From: Sandaracinaceae bacterium
GTDB lineage: Bacteria > Myxococcota_A > Polyangia > Polyangiales > Houyiibacteriaceae
Direction of reading: 5' to 3'
Length of the DNA stretch: 10,631 nt
Assembly: GCA_016706685.1 (NCBI GenBank)
Contig: JADJJE010000059.1
Coordinates: 1 to 10,631 of the forward strand
Under the pieces are notes generated by a model. That model did no database searches, was not told the origin of the DNA, and worked only from the letters and a program-made list of their open reading frames with translations. A program made the position numbers and the translations under genes. The first letter of the stretch is position 1; every line of letters begins with the position of its first letter. Below are positions 1 to 6,195 of this stretch, piece by piece.

Positions 1-2
1 TC

Positions 3-146
3 CGCTCGCCGTTCGATCCCGAAGACACCATGACGGAGAGCTTCGCAGCGCAACACGTGCCCCGGCCCGGCACGCGCGTCACCGTGGTCACCCGCGCAGG
101 TGGGCTCGGGTTCCCCTATCGGACGGAGACCTCTTTCACCGAGTGA
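3..146 (+). CDS. C-terminal end of an unidentified protein (partial, 5' truncated)
   Basis: The frame is open from the window edge to the TGA at 144-146 and gives 47 residues, ending in PYRTETSFTE. Third positions are mostly G or C (for example cgc gtc acc gtg gtc acc), which fits real coding sequence in this genome. No domain can be recognised in so short a tail. It runs convergently towards the membrane-protein gene that ends at 245; the 98 bases between them hold no hairpin I consider convincing. The assignment as coding is fairly likely; the function is unknown. Confidence 0.55.
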   Translation, partial: RSPFDPEDTMTESFAAQHVPRPGTRVTVVTRAGGLGFPYRTETSFTE

Positions 147-244
147 GTGCTGTTGCGCTGACGTGGCCCCAAGAAACAGAAACGCCCGACGCGGAGCCCC
201 GAGGAGGGTCCACGCCGGACGGTCCAGCGAGCAGCGAGTGGCGC

Positions 245-658
245 TCAGACGAACAGGAGGCTGGCCACGACCATCCAGATGCCCACGCCGATGGCCACGA
301 GGCCCAGCATGCCCTGCTTGGGCGCCAGCTTGGCGATGGTGGTGTCCAGCTTGGCCACGGCCGCTTCGTCCTTGATGAACGTCTTCATGACGCCCACGCC
401 GAGCAGCAGGCCAAGGCAGAGCAGGAGCACCGCGTTCGCCAGCATGGTGGCCCAGAGGATGGGCCAGGTGGTGAGCAGCCCCAGGCCGAGCACGGCGCCG
501 ATGATGCCCCAAGCGCCCCAGAAGGCGGAGACGACGCCGATCCAGCCCTGGTACGGCGCGAGCTTGTCGATGAGCTCCTTGGCGTCAGGCTTCTTCGCGA
601 TGATCAAGCTCGCAGCGCCGAGTACCCCAAGAACAATGAGCCAGATTCCGTTAACCAT
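245..658 (-). CDS. Four-helix integral membrane protein with internal duplication, function unknown
   Basis: This 137-residue protein has four hydrophobic segments at about residues 4-21, 38-63, 67-91 and 115-136, so it should sit in the inner membrane. The two halves resemble each other: residues 31-41 contain DKLAPYQGWIG and residues 109-119 contain AKLAPKQGMLG, each lying between two membrane segments and preceded by a short charged stretch (PDAKELI; KDEAAVAKLDTT). This suggests duplication of a two-helix unit. I chose the ATG at 658 because hydrophobic coding begins there and a G-rich stretch (GGGGG) lies about 7 bases upstream; a longer reading to 745 adds a non-hydrophobic, unconvincing leader. 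The gene is transcribed divergently from the hydrolase at 794. I do not recognise a named family. Confidence 0.8.
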   Translation of the reverse strand: MVNGIWLIVLGVLGAASLIIAKKPDAKELIDKLAPYQGWIGVVSAFWGAWGIIGAVLGLGLLTTWPILWATMLANAVLLLCLGLLLGVGVMKTFIKDEAAVAKLDTTIAKLAPKQGMLGLVAIGVGIWMVVASLLFV

Positions 659-793
659 TCGAGACCCCCGAGAGATGTTGTGTGAGTTTTCCCCGGCGGC
701 GAGTATGCCATGTGAGTTGCGCGGGTGGGAAGGGTGTCTGTGCAATCAACACCACCTCGACCGGGGAGGCACCGCCGACTATCTTCCCCGGCC
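659..793. promoter_or_regulatory. Divergent intergenic region with an 8-bp direct repeat
   Basis: This 135-base spacer must hold the promoters of both the membrane protein (leftward) and the hydrolase (rightward). The octamer TGTGAGTT occurs at 681-688 and again at 711-718, exactly 30 bases apart, which is close to three helical turns and could be a regulator site. I find no convincing -35/-10 pair on either strand. The hydrolase start at 794 has no good ribosome binding site; GGGGAGG lies about 24 bases upstream, which is too far. Confidence 0.3.
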
Positions 794-1811
794 ATGCACT
801 GGGTCGACCGCGCCACAGGCCGCTATCTCTCGCGCAAAAAGATGTTTGCTGCGGGCTTTGGGGACGTGGCTGCCCTCGAACGGATGCGCGACGCGCCGGC
901 TCTCTTCGACGTTCCACACGGAATTTTCCTCGAGGAGGCCATCAAACAATCTCCATTCCTGACAGGCCGTCAGCGGATTGAGGCGCGATCGACCAAGGGC
1001 CTGAATCAACGCGAGGTCTCGTGGCACTCAGGCGCAGTCGACCCGCGCTTCGAGGACTCCGTGAGGAGGGGCCGTGCGCTCTTGCTCACACAACAGGGCG
1101 AGCTCTCGCGCGTGGCGCCCCTCTGCATCGCCATGGCCGCGAGTGGTGAAGAGGGCTACGCGCGCCGCGTGAAGCTGCTGGCGCCGCTGGTGCGCGAGGG
1201 CTTCGAGGTGCTGGTGCTGGAGAACCCCTTCTACGGTGCGCGGCGCCGGCCCGGCCAGCCGTCCGCCCGGCTGCCCACCGTCTACGAGCAGTTCCACATG
1301 AACCACGCGTCGGTGCTGGAGACGCTGGGGCTGCTGCGCGCGCTGCGGGAGCGGCCTGGCTTTCAGCACAAGCCGCTGGGCCTCGTGGGCTACAGCATGG
1401 GCGGCTTCATGGTGTCGCTCGCCGCCGGTGCGTTTGGGCAGCCTCTGGCCGTGGTGCCCGTGGCGGCGGGTCGCTCTCCGCGCAGCGTGTACCTCGACGG
1501 GGCGCTGTCGTGGGCCGTGGACTTCGCTGCGCTCGAGCGTGAGCGGCCCGATGCACCGCGCGTTCCTGGGGGAGCTCTTCGAGGCCACGGCTCGCCACCT
1601 GCACGCGCCCGCGCCCGGGTCGTCCATCGTGATGGCGGCCGCCGAGCGCGACGGCTTCGTCTTCCCCGAAGAGACCGACCAGCTCCTGCAGCACTGGCCC
1701 GGCGCGTCCCTGCGGCGCTACCGCGGCGGACACACGCACGTCTTCACCACCTTCGATGCGCACATTCGCCGCGCGGTGCGCGACGCCTTCCGTGGCCTCG
1801 CGCGCGGGTAA
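794..1811 (+). CDS. ABHD18-like (DUF2048) alpha/beta hydrolase, frame broken near 1545
   Basis: This is a serine hydrolase of the alpha/beta fold; substrate unknown. Three stretches match my recollection of animal ABHD18: VLENPFYGARRRP (residues 141-153, compare LLENPYYGCRKP), the nucleophile elbow GYSMGG with Ser201 (codon 1394-1396), and a C-terminal block with HWPG, RRYRGGH and VRDAF (compare IWPG, RYLEGGH, YDAF). The likely triad Asp is in ERDGF (codon 1650-1652) and the His in GGHTHVF (codon 1731-1733). The reading frame changes between about 1536 and 1551: up to LERERP in one frame, then MHRAFLGELF in another, so one base is extra or two are missing. The ATG at 794 is the best start although its ribosome binding site is weak; a GTG at 725 is an alternative. 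Codons for about residues 38-78 are less GC-rich than the rest. Fold and family are confident; function is not. Confidence 0.85.
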
Positions 1812-1820
1812 CAAAAGAGA

Positions 1821-1862
1821 CGAAGAAGCCCGCCTGGACCGAAGTCGAGGCGGGCTCGTTCG
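1821..1862. terminator. Bidirectional terminator hairpin between convergent genes
   Basis: AGCCCGCC at 1827-1834 pairs perfectly with GGCGGGCT at 1849-1856, extended by one T-A pair inside and, after a small internal loop, by CGAA (1821-1824) with TTCG (1859-1862). It lies exactly between the hydrolase stop (1811) and the thiolase stop (1881). On the minus strand it is followed by a pyrimidine-rich, T-containing tract (TTCTTCGTCTCTTTTGTT), which suits termination of the thiolase transcript; the plus-strand side has few T residues. Confidence 0.6.
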
Positions 1863-1880
1863 AGCTTCACGCGGACGGTG

Positions 1881-3111
1881 TCAGACGCCGATGACGAAGC
1901 TGACGCTGGTGGTGCCGCTGCCGCCGATGTTGAGCGTCTGCACGTTCTTGGCGCCGGCCACCTGGTAGTCGCCCGCCGTGTCGGTGACCTGCTTGAAGGC
2001 ATCGAGCGCCTGGCGCACGCCGGAGGCGCCGACAGGGTGACCCGCGCCGATCAAGCCGCCGCTCGGGTTGATGGGGCAGCGACCGCCGAGGGCGATGGTG
2101 CCGTCTTCCACGGCCTTCCAGCTCTCACCGGGCTTGGTGAGGCCGAAGTGGTCGATGGCCATGTACTCGCTGGTGGTGAAGCAGTCGTGCGTCTCGATGC
2201 AGTCGATGCCCGACACGTCCGCGATGCCAGCGCGCTTGCGGGCGCTGGTGATGGTGGAGCGCACGTGCGGCAGCACGTACTCGGCGTCCTTGCTCTCGGC
2301 CACCTTGTCGTCGAAGCGCAGGCGCGCCGTGTTGTGGCCCCAGCCCTTGATGCGCGGGATGTTCTCGAGCTTCACGCCGTTGCGCGCCGCCCACTTGCTG
2401 GCGAACGCGGCCGACGCGAGGATGACCGTGGCCGAACCGTCGGTGACCTGCGAGCAGTCGCTGATCTTCACGCGGCCGCCCACGGCGCCGTTGAACTCGT
2501 CGCTCGCCAGGGCGTGCTCCTTGTTCATGTACCAGGTGCGGGTCTGCGCGTTGGGGTTCAGCTTGCCGTTGGCGTAGTTGATGGCGCTGATCTCGGCGAG
2601 GTGCTCGTCCTTGAGGCCGTAGCGCTTGTCGTACTCGTCGCCCAGCTTGCCGAAGAGCTTCGGGAACGGGGAACTCCACGCCCTTGGCCTCGAGCTCGTA
2701 CCAGGCCGCGGGTGCCGAGGAAGTCGCCGCCACGGAGGCGTTCACGGTCTTCATCTGCTCCACGCCCACCACGCACTGCACGTCGTAGCGGCCGGCCTCG
2801 ATCTCGGCGCTGGCCGCGAGCAGCGTGATGCTGCCCGACGCGCAGGCCGCTTCATGCCGCCCGGTGGGCAGGCCGCTGAAGGCCGGGTCGGCCTCCACGA
2901 AGAACGCGCCGATGTGGCCCTGCTTCGCGTAGAGCGACGCGGCGAAGTTGCCCACGTGACCGCTCTCGATCTCTTCGGGAGCCACCTTCGCGTCACGCAG
3001 CGCGCCGGCCACGGACTCGCGGATCATGGCGACGAAGTGCTTGCGCTCCTTGCTCCAGTTGCGGGCGAAGTCGGTCTGGTAACCACCAAGGATATAAACT
3101 TCTTTGGACAT
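1881..3111 (-). CDS. Thiolase, SCP2-thiolase-like (acetyl-CoA acetyltransferase family), one homopolymer frameshift
   Basis: This enzyme cleaves 3-ketoacyl-CoA with CoA, or runs the reverse condensation, in the cytoplasm. The acylated cysteine is Cys90 in EAACASGS. The C-terminal half has HDCFTTSE (His about 308), GGLIGAGHPVGASG (His about 358) and the closing IGGSGTTSVSF. HDCF in place of NEAF marks the SCP2/SCP-x-like branch of thiolases. The frame breaks at the G run 2668-2671: removing one G restores GVEFPFPKLFGKLG and joins both halves into 409 residues, the normal family length. The ATG at 3111 follows AAGGAG by 9 bases. The gene lies 36 bases downstream of the 3-hydroxyacyl-CoA dehydrogenase, so the two form an operon for consecutive steps of a beta-oxidation-type pathway. 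Chain-length specificity cannot be told. Confidence 0.93.
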
Positions 3112-3120
3112 CTCGATTTT

Positions 3121-3126
3121 CTCCTT
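3121..3126 (-). promoter_or_regulatory. Ribosome binding site of the thiolase gene
   Basis: AAGGAG on the minus strand, 9 bases before the ATG at 3111. It supports the thiolase start and independent translation after the dehydrogenase stop at 3148. Confidence 0.75.
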
Positions 3127-3147
3127 CTCTGCTGGTGGAACCGACGC

Positions 3148-4468
3148 TCAGCCGGCGACGAAGAACTTGCCGACGTTGATGGTGGGGTGGTTGAAGAAGC
3201 GCGTGCCCGGCGCGGCGTTCGCCAAGATGGCGGGCACGGGGACGCCCGACTTCTCGAGCATGCCGATGGTCTGCGCGAGGCCGATGGTGTCCACCAGCAC
3301 GCTGGGCGGCGCCCAGTTGAAGCCCTGACCCATGATCAGGTCGATGCCCGTGATGGTGTCGGTGCACTCGCCCACGCGGTGGAACGAGTAGATGATGTAG
3401 CCAGAGATGACCTCGCGCGAGGTCGGCCTCGGCCCTGGCGGCCACGAACGCGGCCATGGCGGCGTCGTAGCGACCGATGCGGTGCAGCTCCGCGATCTCG
3501 GCGATGTAGCTGAGGTCCGGGAACTTGATCTCGTCCACCGGCTGGTAGCGGTCGGTGCCGGGAATGAGCGCGAGCTTGCGCTTGCCGTCACGCATGAAGA
3601 AGCCGCGGCCGCTCTTGTTGCCGAGCGTGCCCTTGTCCATGAGCTCCGCCATGTACTTCGGCAGCACCAGCGTGCTGTGCGCCTCGTCCTTGGTGAGGGC
3701 CACGATGTTGTCCACGATGGCGCGGTGGATGTCCCAGCCCACGAGGTCCACGGTGGCGAGCGGCGTGAGCGCGCGGCCGGTGTAGGGGCCCACGACCTTG
3801 TCGATGAGCGCGGGGCCGTGCTCTTCGGCCAGGATGGCGCACTCGTTGAGCACCTTGAAGCCCACGCGGTTGCCGGCGAAGCCCGCCGTGTCGTGCGTGC
3901 GGATCATGGTGCGGCCGAGCTTCTTCTCCGAGTACGTCTCGATGAAGTCGAGCAGGCCGGGGTCCGTGTCCTTGCCGGCGATCAGCTCGGTGCCGACGAT
4001 GACGTTGGGCGGGTTGAAGAAGTGCAGGCCCAGGAAGTTCTTGCGGAACGACTCGCTGCGGCCCTCGGCCAGCGTGTTGATGCTGAGGCCGCTGGTGACG
4101 GTGGCCACGATGGAGTCGGCGCGACGCGCGGCGTCCACGCGGGCGAAGAACTCCCTGCTTGAGCGCGAGCTGCTCGGTGACGGCCTCGAAGATGAGGTTC
4201 GGCGTCGGCGCAGACCTTCTCTCGAGTCCTCGTAGCCGCCGGTGTCCACGCGCTGCGACACGGTGTTGGAGCGGACCATGGCCTTCGCCAGCGAGGGCCC
4301 CTGGCTCGGCCTTCTCCTTGGTGCGCGAGGGAAGGTCGCGCGGGACGGCCTGGGTGAAGGGGAGACGCCGCTGCCGAAGCCCATGGTGCCGTTCGCGCCG
4401 AGCACGACGACGTGGTTGAGCTTGCGGGACGCGAGCAGGTTCTGCGCGGATTGCGCCGAGGTGGACAC
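3148..4468 (-). CDS. 3-hydroxyacyl-CoA dehydrogenase (NAD-dependent), several frame breaks
   Basis: This enzyme oxidises L-3-hydroxyacyl-CoA to 3-ketoacyl-CoA with NAD+, the step before thiolase. The N-terminal Rossmann domain has GANGTMG at residues 24-30; the catalytic motif LHFFNPPN has His149 (codon 4022-4024); TAGFAGNRVGF and NKSGRGFF mark the first C-terminal domain, and GFNWAPPSVLVDTIGL a second one, as in FadB-like proteins without the hydratase half. About 440 residues. The frame wanders in two patches. Around 4280-4380 FTQAVPR and RTKEKAE appear in another frame. Around 4150-4230 EKVCADA and LIFEAVTEQLALKQ do so, ending at an extra C in 4153-4155. Near 3412 a CG pair seems lost, after which EVISGYIIYSF continues. 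The GTG at 4468 follows AAGGAG by 7 bases. Family assignment is confident; the N-terminal residues in the broken patches are not. Confidence 0.92.
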
Positions 4469-4475
4469 CAGCTTG

Positions 4476-4481
4476 CTCCTT
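4476..4481 (-). promoter_or_regulatory. Ribosome binding site deciding the GTG start of the dehydrogenase
   Basis: AAGGAG on the minus strand ends 7 bases before the GTG at 4468. No ATG lies at a suitable place before the dinucleotide-binding motif, so this site fixes the start. Confidence 0.75.
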
Positions 4482-4546
4482 GATGGGGCCCGTTTGTTAC
4501 CGCCCTGTGAGGGGTCGATTCGCGCGAGCCGGGGGGTTGGGGCGCT

Positions 4547-4665
4547 GTTTACAGATTTACCAGCGCACGCCCGAAACGTGACGCGTCAGGGTGCAGACGT
4601 CAACCCCGAGTAACGAAATACGCTATCTGGGTAGGCTCGTGACGGCAGTTTACACGCTGTTTACA
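4547..4665 (-). promoter_or_regulatory. Putative promoter/operator region of the dehydrogenase-thiolase operon with TGTAAAC boxes
   Basis: Read on the minus strand, TGTAAAC occurs at 4659-4665, 4648-4654 and 4547-4553; the first two are 11 bases apart. A related GTAAATC lies at 4554-4560, directly next to the third. The third box also lies inside an inverted repeat, GCGCTG (4542-4547) against CAGCGC (4561-4566). A -35-like TTGACG lies at 4598-4603, but the best -10 at normal spacing (CACGTT) is poor. The position 80-200 bases upstream of the GTG start suits a regulator of this operon. The role is inferred only. Confidence 0.35.
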
Positions 4666-4682
4666 AAACGCGCGTGGGCCGG

Positions 4683-4749
4683 GATCCCGCGTGATCCTGC
4701 GGGATCTCGGGGGGATCCTGGGCGATCAGGAAGGCGGGCCGGATGGATC
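4683..4749. repeat. Helically phased GATC array / degenerate 10-bp tandem repeat
   Basis: GATC begins at 4683, 4693, 4703, 4714, 4724 and 4746, that is at steps of 10, 10, 11, 10 and 22 bases. The units read GGGATCCCGC, GTGATCCTGC, GGGATCTCGG, GGGATCCTGG and GCGATCAGGA, so this is a decaying decamer repeat whose GATC core is kept while the flanks vary. It lies in non-coding DNA between the dipeptidase gene and the dehydrogenase promoter. It could be a chance tandem repeat, a binding-site array on one face of the helix, or a methylation cluster. Confidence 0.6.
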
Positions 4750-4769
4750 ACTTGGGACCGGTGTGATGG

Positions 4770-4852
4770 GCACCCCCGGCTGGAAGCCGGGGGCAGCAAA
4801 CCACGCTTGGGCGACCTGAAAGTCCCCCCTTCGGGCGGACTAGATCGTGGTG
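4770..4852. other. Multi-hairpin non-coding element, possible structured RNA or mobile-element end
   Basis: Three stems sit close together. CCCCCGGCT (4773-4781) pairs perfectly with AGCCGGGGG (4785-4793) around a 3-base loop. ACCACG (4800-4805) pairs with CGTGGT (4846-4851) and encloses AGTCC (4821-4825) paired with GGACT (4837-4841), whose loop carries CTTCGG. The layout is richer than a simple terminator and neither strand has a T tract after it. It lies about 15 bases past the dipeptidase stop in that gene's direction, so a 3' untranslated structure is possible. A GC-rich hairpin of this type also recalls IS200/IS605 ends, but no transposase or tnpB is visible. I do not recognise a known riboswitch class. 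Confidence 0.4.
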
Positions 4853-4863
4853 CAGTTGGGGGC

Positions 4864-4885
4864 GGGTCACCAAGGGTACTGACCC
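4864..4885 (-). terminator. Hairpin overlapping the dipeptidase stop codon
   Basis: GGGTCA (4864-4869) pairs with TGACCC (4880-4885) around a 10-base loop. The stop codon at 4867-4869 lies within the stem. A T tract is missing, so a role as terminator or 3' end protection is only possible. Confidence 0.3.
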
Positions 4886-5994
4886 CGGTTCTCGTGCTGT
4901 TGACTGCGCTCAGCTGACTGGCGCCTGCCGCGGAGGCGCTGCACGGTGCGGAGGAAGTTGCCCCCAGGATCTTCCGGATGCGCTCGGCCGACCAGCCCTC
5001 GGCGCAGCATGCCCGGCCAGCGCGGTAGCTCCAGGATGGTGGGCAGGTCGGGGGGCGGGGAGATGGCGCCGTCGTAGTCGGTGCCGATGGCCGGCACGTC
5101 TTCGCCCGCGATGTTCACGATGCGCTCGAGATGATCGACCACGGTCTCCACCGTGGCGCCGCGCTTGGCGAGGAAGGCGTTCGAACATGACGCCCACGCA
5201 CCCGCCGGTGTCGGTCCACGGCGCGCAGCTGCTCGTCGGTGATGTTGCGCCAGTGCTCGTACACGCCCGCGATGCCGGTGTGCGTGACCACCAGGCTGCG
5301 GTCTTGTCGTGCACGGCCACCGCGTCGAAGAAGCCGCGCCGGCTGATGCGCGAGGTCCAGGCAGATCTTCTTCGCGTTCAGGACCTCGATGTACTCACGG
5401 CCCCGGTTGGTGAGCCCGTCGTTGCCCCCGAGGCGCGCCGCTGGCGAGCTGGTGGTCCCCAGGCTCGAGTTGGACAAGTGCACCAGCGTGATGCGCAGCA
5501 CGTGCTGCGGGTCCAGCTTGGCGAAGTCGGTGAGGTCGTAGTCGAGGCAGTTGCCGCCCTGCACGCCGAGGGAACACGCCGTGTTTCCGGCCGCGCGCGC
5601 CTGCGCGGTACTGCGCCGTGGTCCGCACGATGCGGAAGACGTCGGGGTACTTCGCGAACTCGCCCTCGAAGCGCCGCAGGTTCTTGAAGAACAGGTTCCG
5701 GCGCACCTTGGCCGGCAAGAACGGGTTGGTGGTGATCAGCCACACGCCGCCCGTGAGCCCCGCCTCCATGGCGCGTGGGAAGTCGCAGTGGCTGTAGAAG
5801 TGGCGACCCAGCAGACCCTCGCCGTGCTTCTTCCCGAGGTCGTAGCCGAAGATGCGTGTCCAGATGAACGTGTCGAGGTGCAGGTCGATCACGTCGCTCT
5901 TCGCGTAGATCTCGACGGCCTCCTTGCTGATGGAGAGGCGCGCGGCCCAGGCGGCGAGGTCTTTTCGGGGATCGGTGAAGGCGAGCGTCGGCAT
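4867..5994 (-). CDS. Membrane-dipeptidase-like protein (peptidase family M19), several frame breaks
   Basis: M19 enzymes are binuclear zinc hydrolases that cleave dipeptides and related amides. The metal-binding landmarks are here across frames: VIDLHLDTF (His39, Asp41), LDLAH (third ligand His), VVTHTGIAGV followed by HWRNITDEQL, and AIGTDYDG; LTNRGREYI is also typical. The place of the bridging glutamate (usually EGG) reads VQGG, so that Glu is Gln (codon 5559-5561). Frame breaks include an extra G in 5570-5572, a lost CA near 5350, a lost C near 5307, breaks near 5215 and 5190, and a lost G in the run near 4957. The corrected product is about 375 residues, normal for the family. The ATG at 5994 is the best start although no good ribosome binding site precedes it. 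No signal peptide is seen, so it is probably cytoplasmic. The C-terminus (to 4867) is uncertain because of the indels. Confidence 0.85.
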
Positions 5995-6063
5995 GGGCGG
6001 AGGGTGGTCCGATACTGCCCTTGAAAACAAGCACAATTGGCACCCAGACTGCGGAGATAGAAG

Positions 6064-6106
6064 CCTCGCGCGCGACCGCCCCTTCGGGGCGGCGGGGGGG
6101 GCGAGG
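6064..6106 (-). terminator. Nested hairpin downstream of the Rph-like gene
   Basis: CCGCCCC (6076-6082) pairs with GGGGCGG (6086-6092) around TTC, and CCTCGC (6064-6069) pairs with GCGAGG (6101-6106) outside it. It lies about 90 bases beyond the stop of the Rph-like gene and before the dipeptidase start, in the place expected for a terminator, but the following minus-strand sequence (TTCTATCTCC) is only weakly T-rich. A perfect palindrome CCCTCGAGGG lies beside it at 6113-6122. The rest of the 201-base spacer shows nothing else I can support. Confidence 0.45.
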
Positions 6107-6195
6107 AGTCAGCCCTCGAGGGTCGCCCGTCGCCTGGTCGCCAACAGATCACGTCAACGCCTACGATGAGCGGATCGCGACGGTCAACGGCCGCG

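Noticed and set aside
143..685. Plus-strand open frame (180 residues) opposite the membrane protein
   Set aside because: Composition is rich in Asp, His and Ala without a domain; the minus strand encodes four clean membrane helices with a better start.
794..1811. Classing the broken genes as pseudogenes
   Set aside because: Catalytic residues and length are preserved on both sides of each break, and the breaks occur in gene after gene, which fits sequence error better than decay.
1878..2828. Plus-strand open frame (316 residues) opposite the thiolase
   Set aside because: It mirrors the thiolase codons and has low-complexity composition; the thiolase motifs on the minus strand are unambiguous.
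4755..4852. Cobalamin, c-di-GMP or other known riboswitch
   Set aside because: Short matches such as GCAAACC are present, but the other conserved blocks and their order are missing, and the element lies far from the next start codon.
4591..4917. Plus-strand open frame in the non-coding stretch
   Set aside because: It runs through the GATC array and the hairpins, and its Gly/Arg/Pro-rich product shows no coding signature or ribosome binding site.
4921..4939. Hairpin GCGCCT / AGGCGC
   Set aside because: It lies inside the C-terminal coding region of the dipeptidase (around LRGRR) and is expected by chance at this GC content.
6113..6122. Palindrome CCCTCGAGGG as an operator
   Set aside because: A single 10-bp palindrome beside a terminator-like hairpin in GC-rich DNA is not enough evidence for a binding site.
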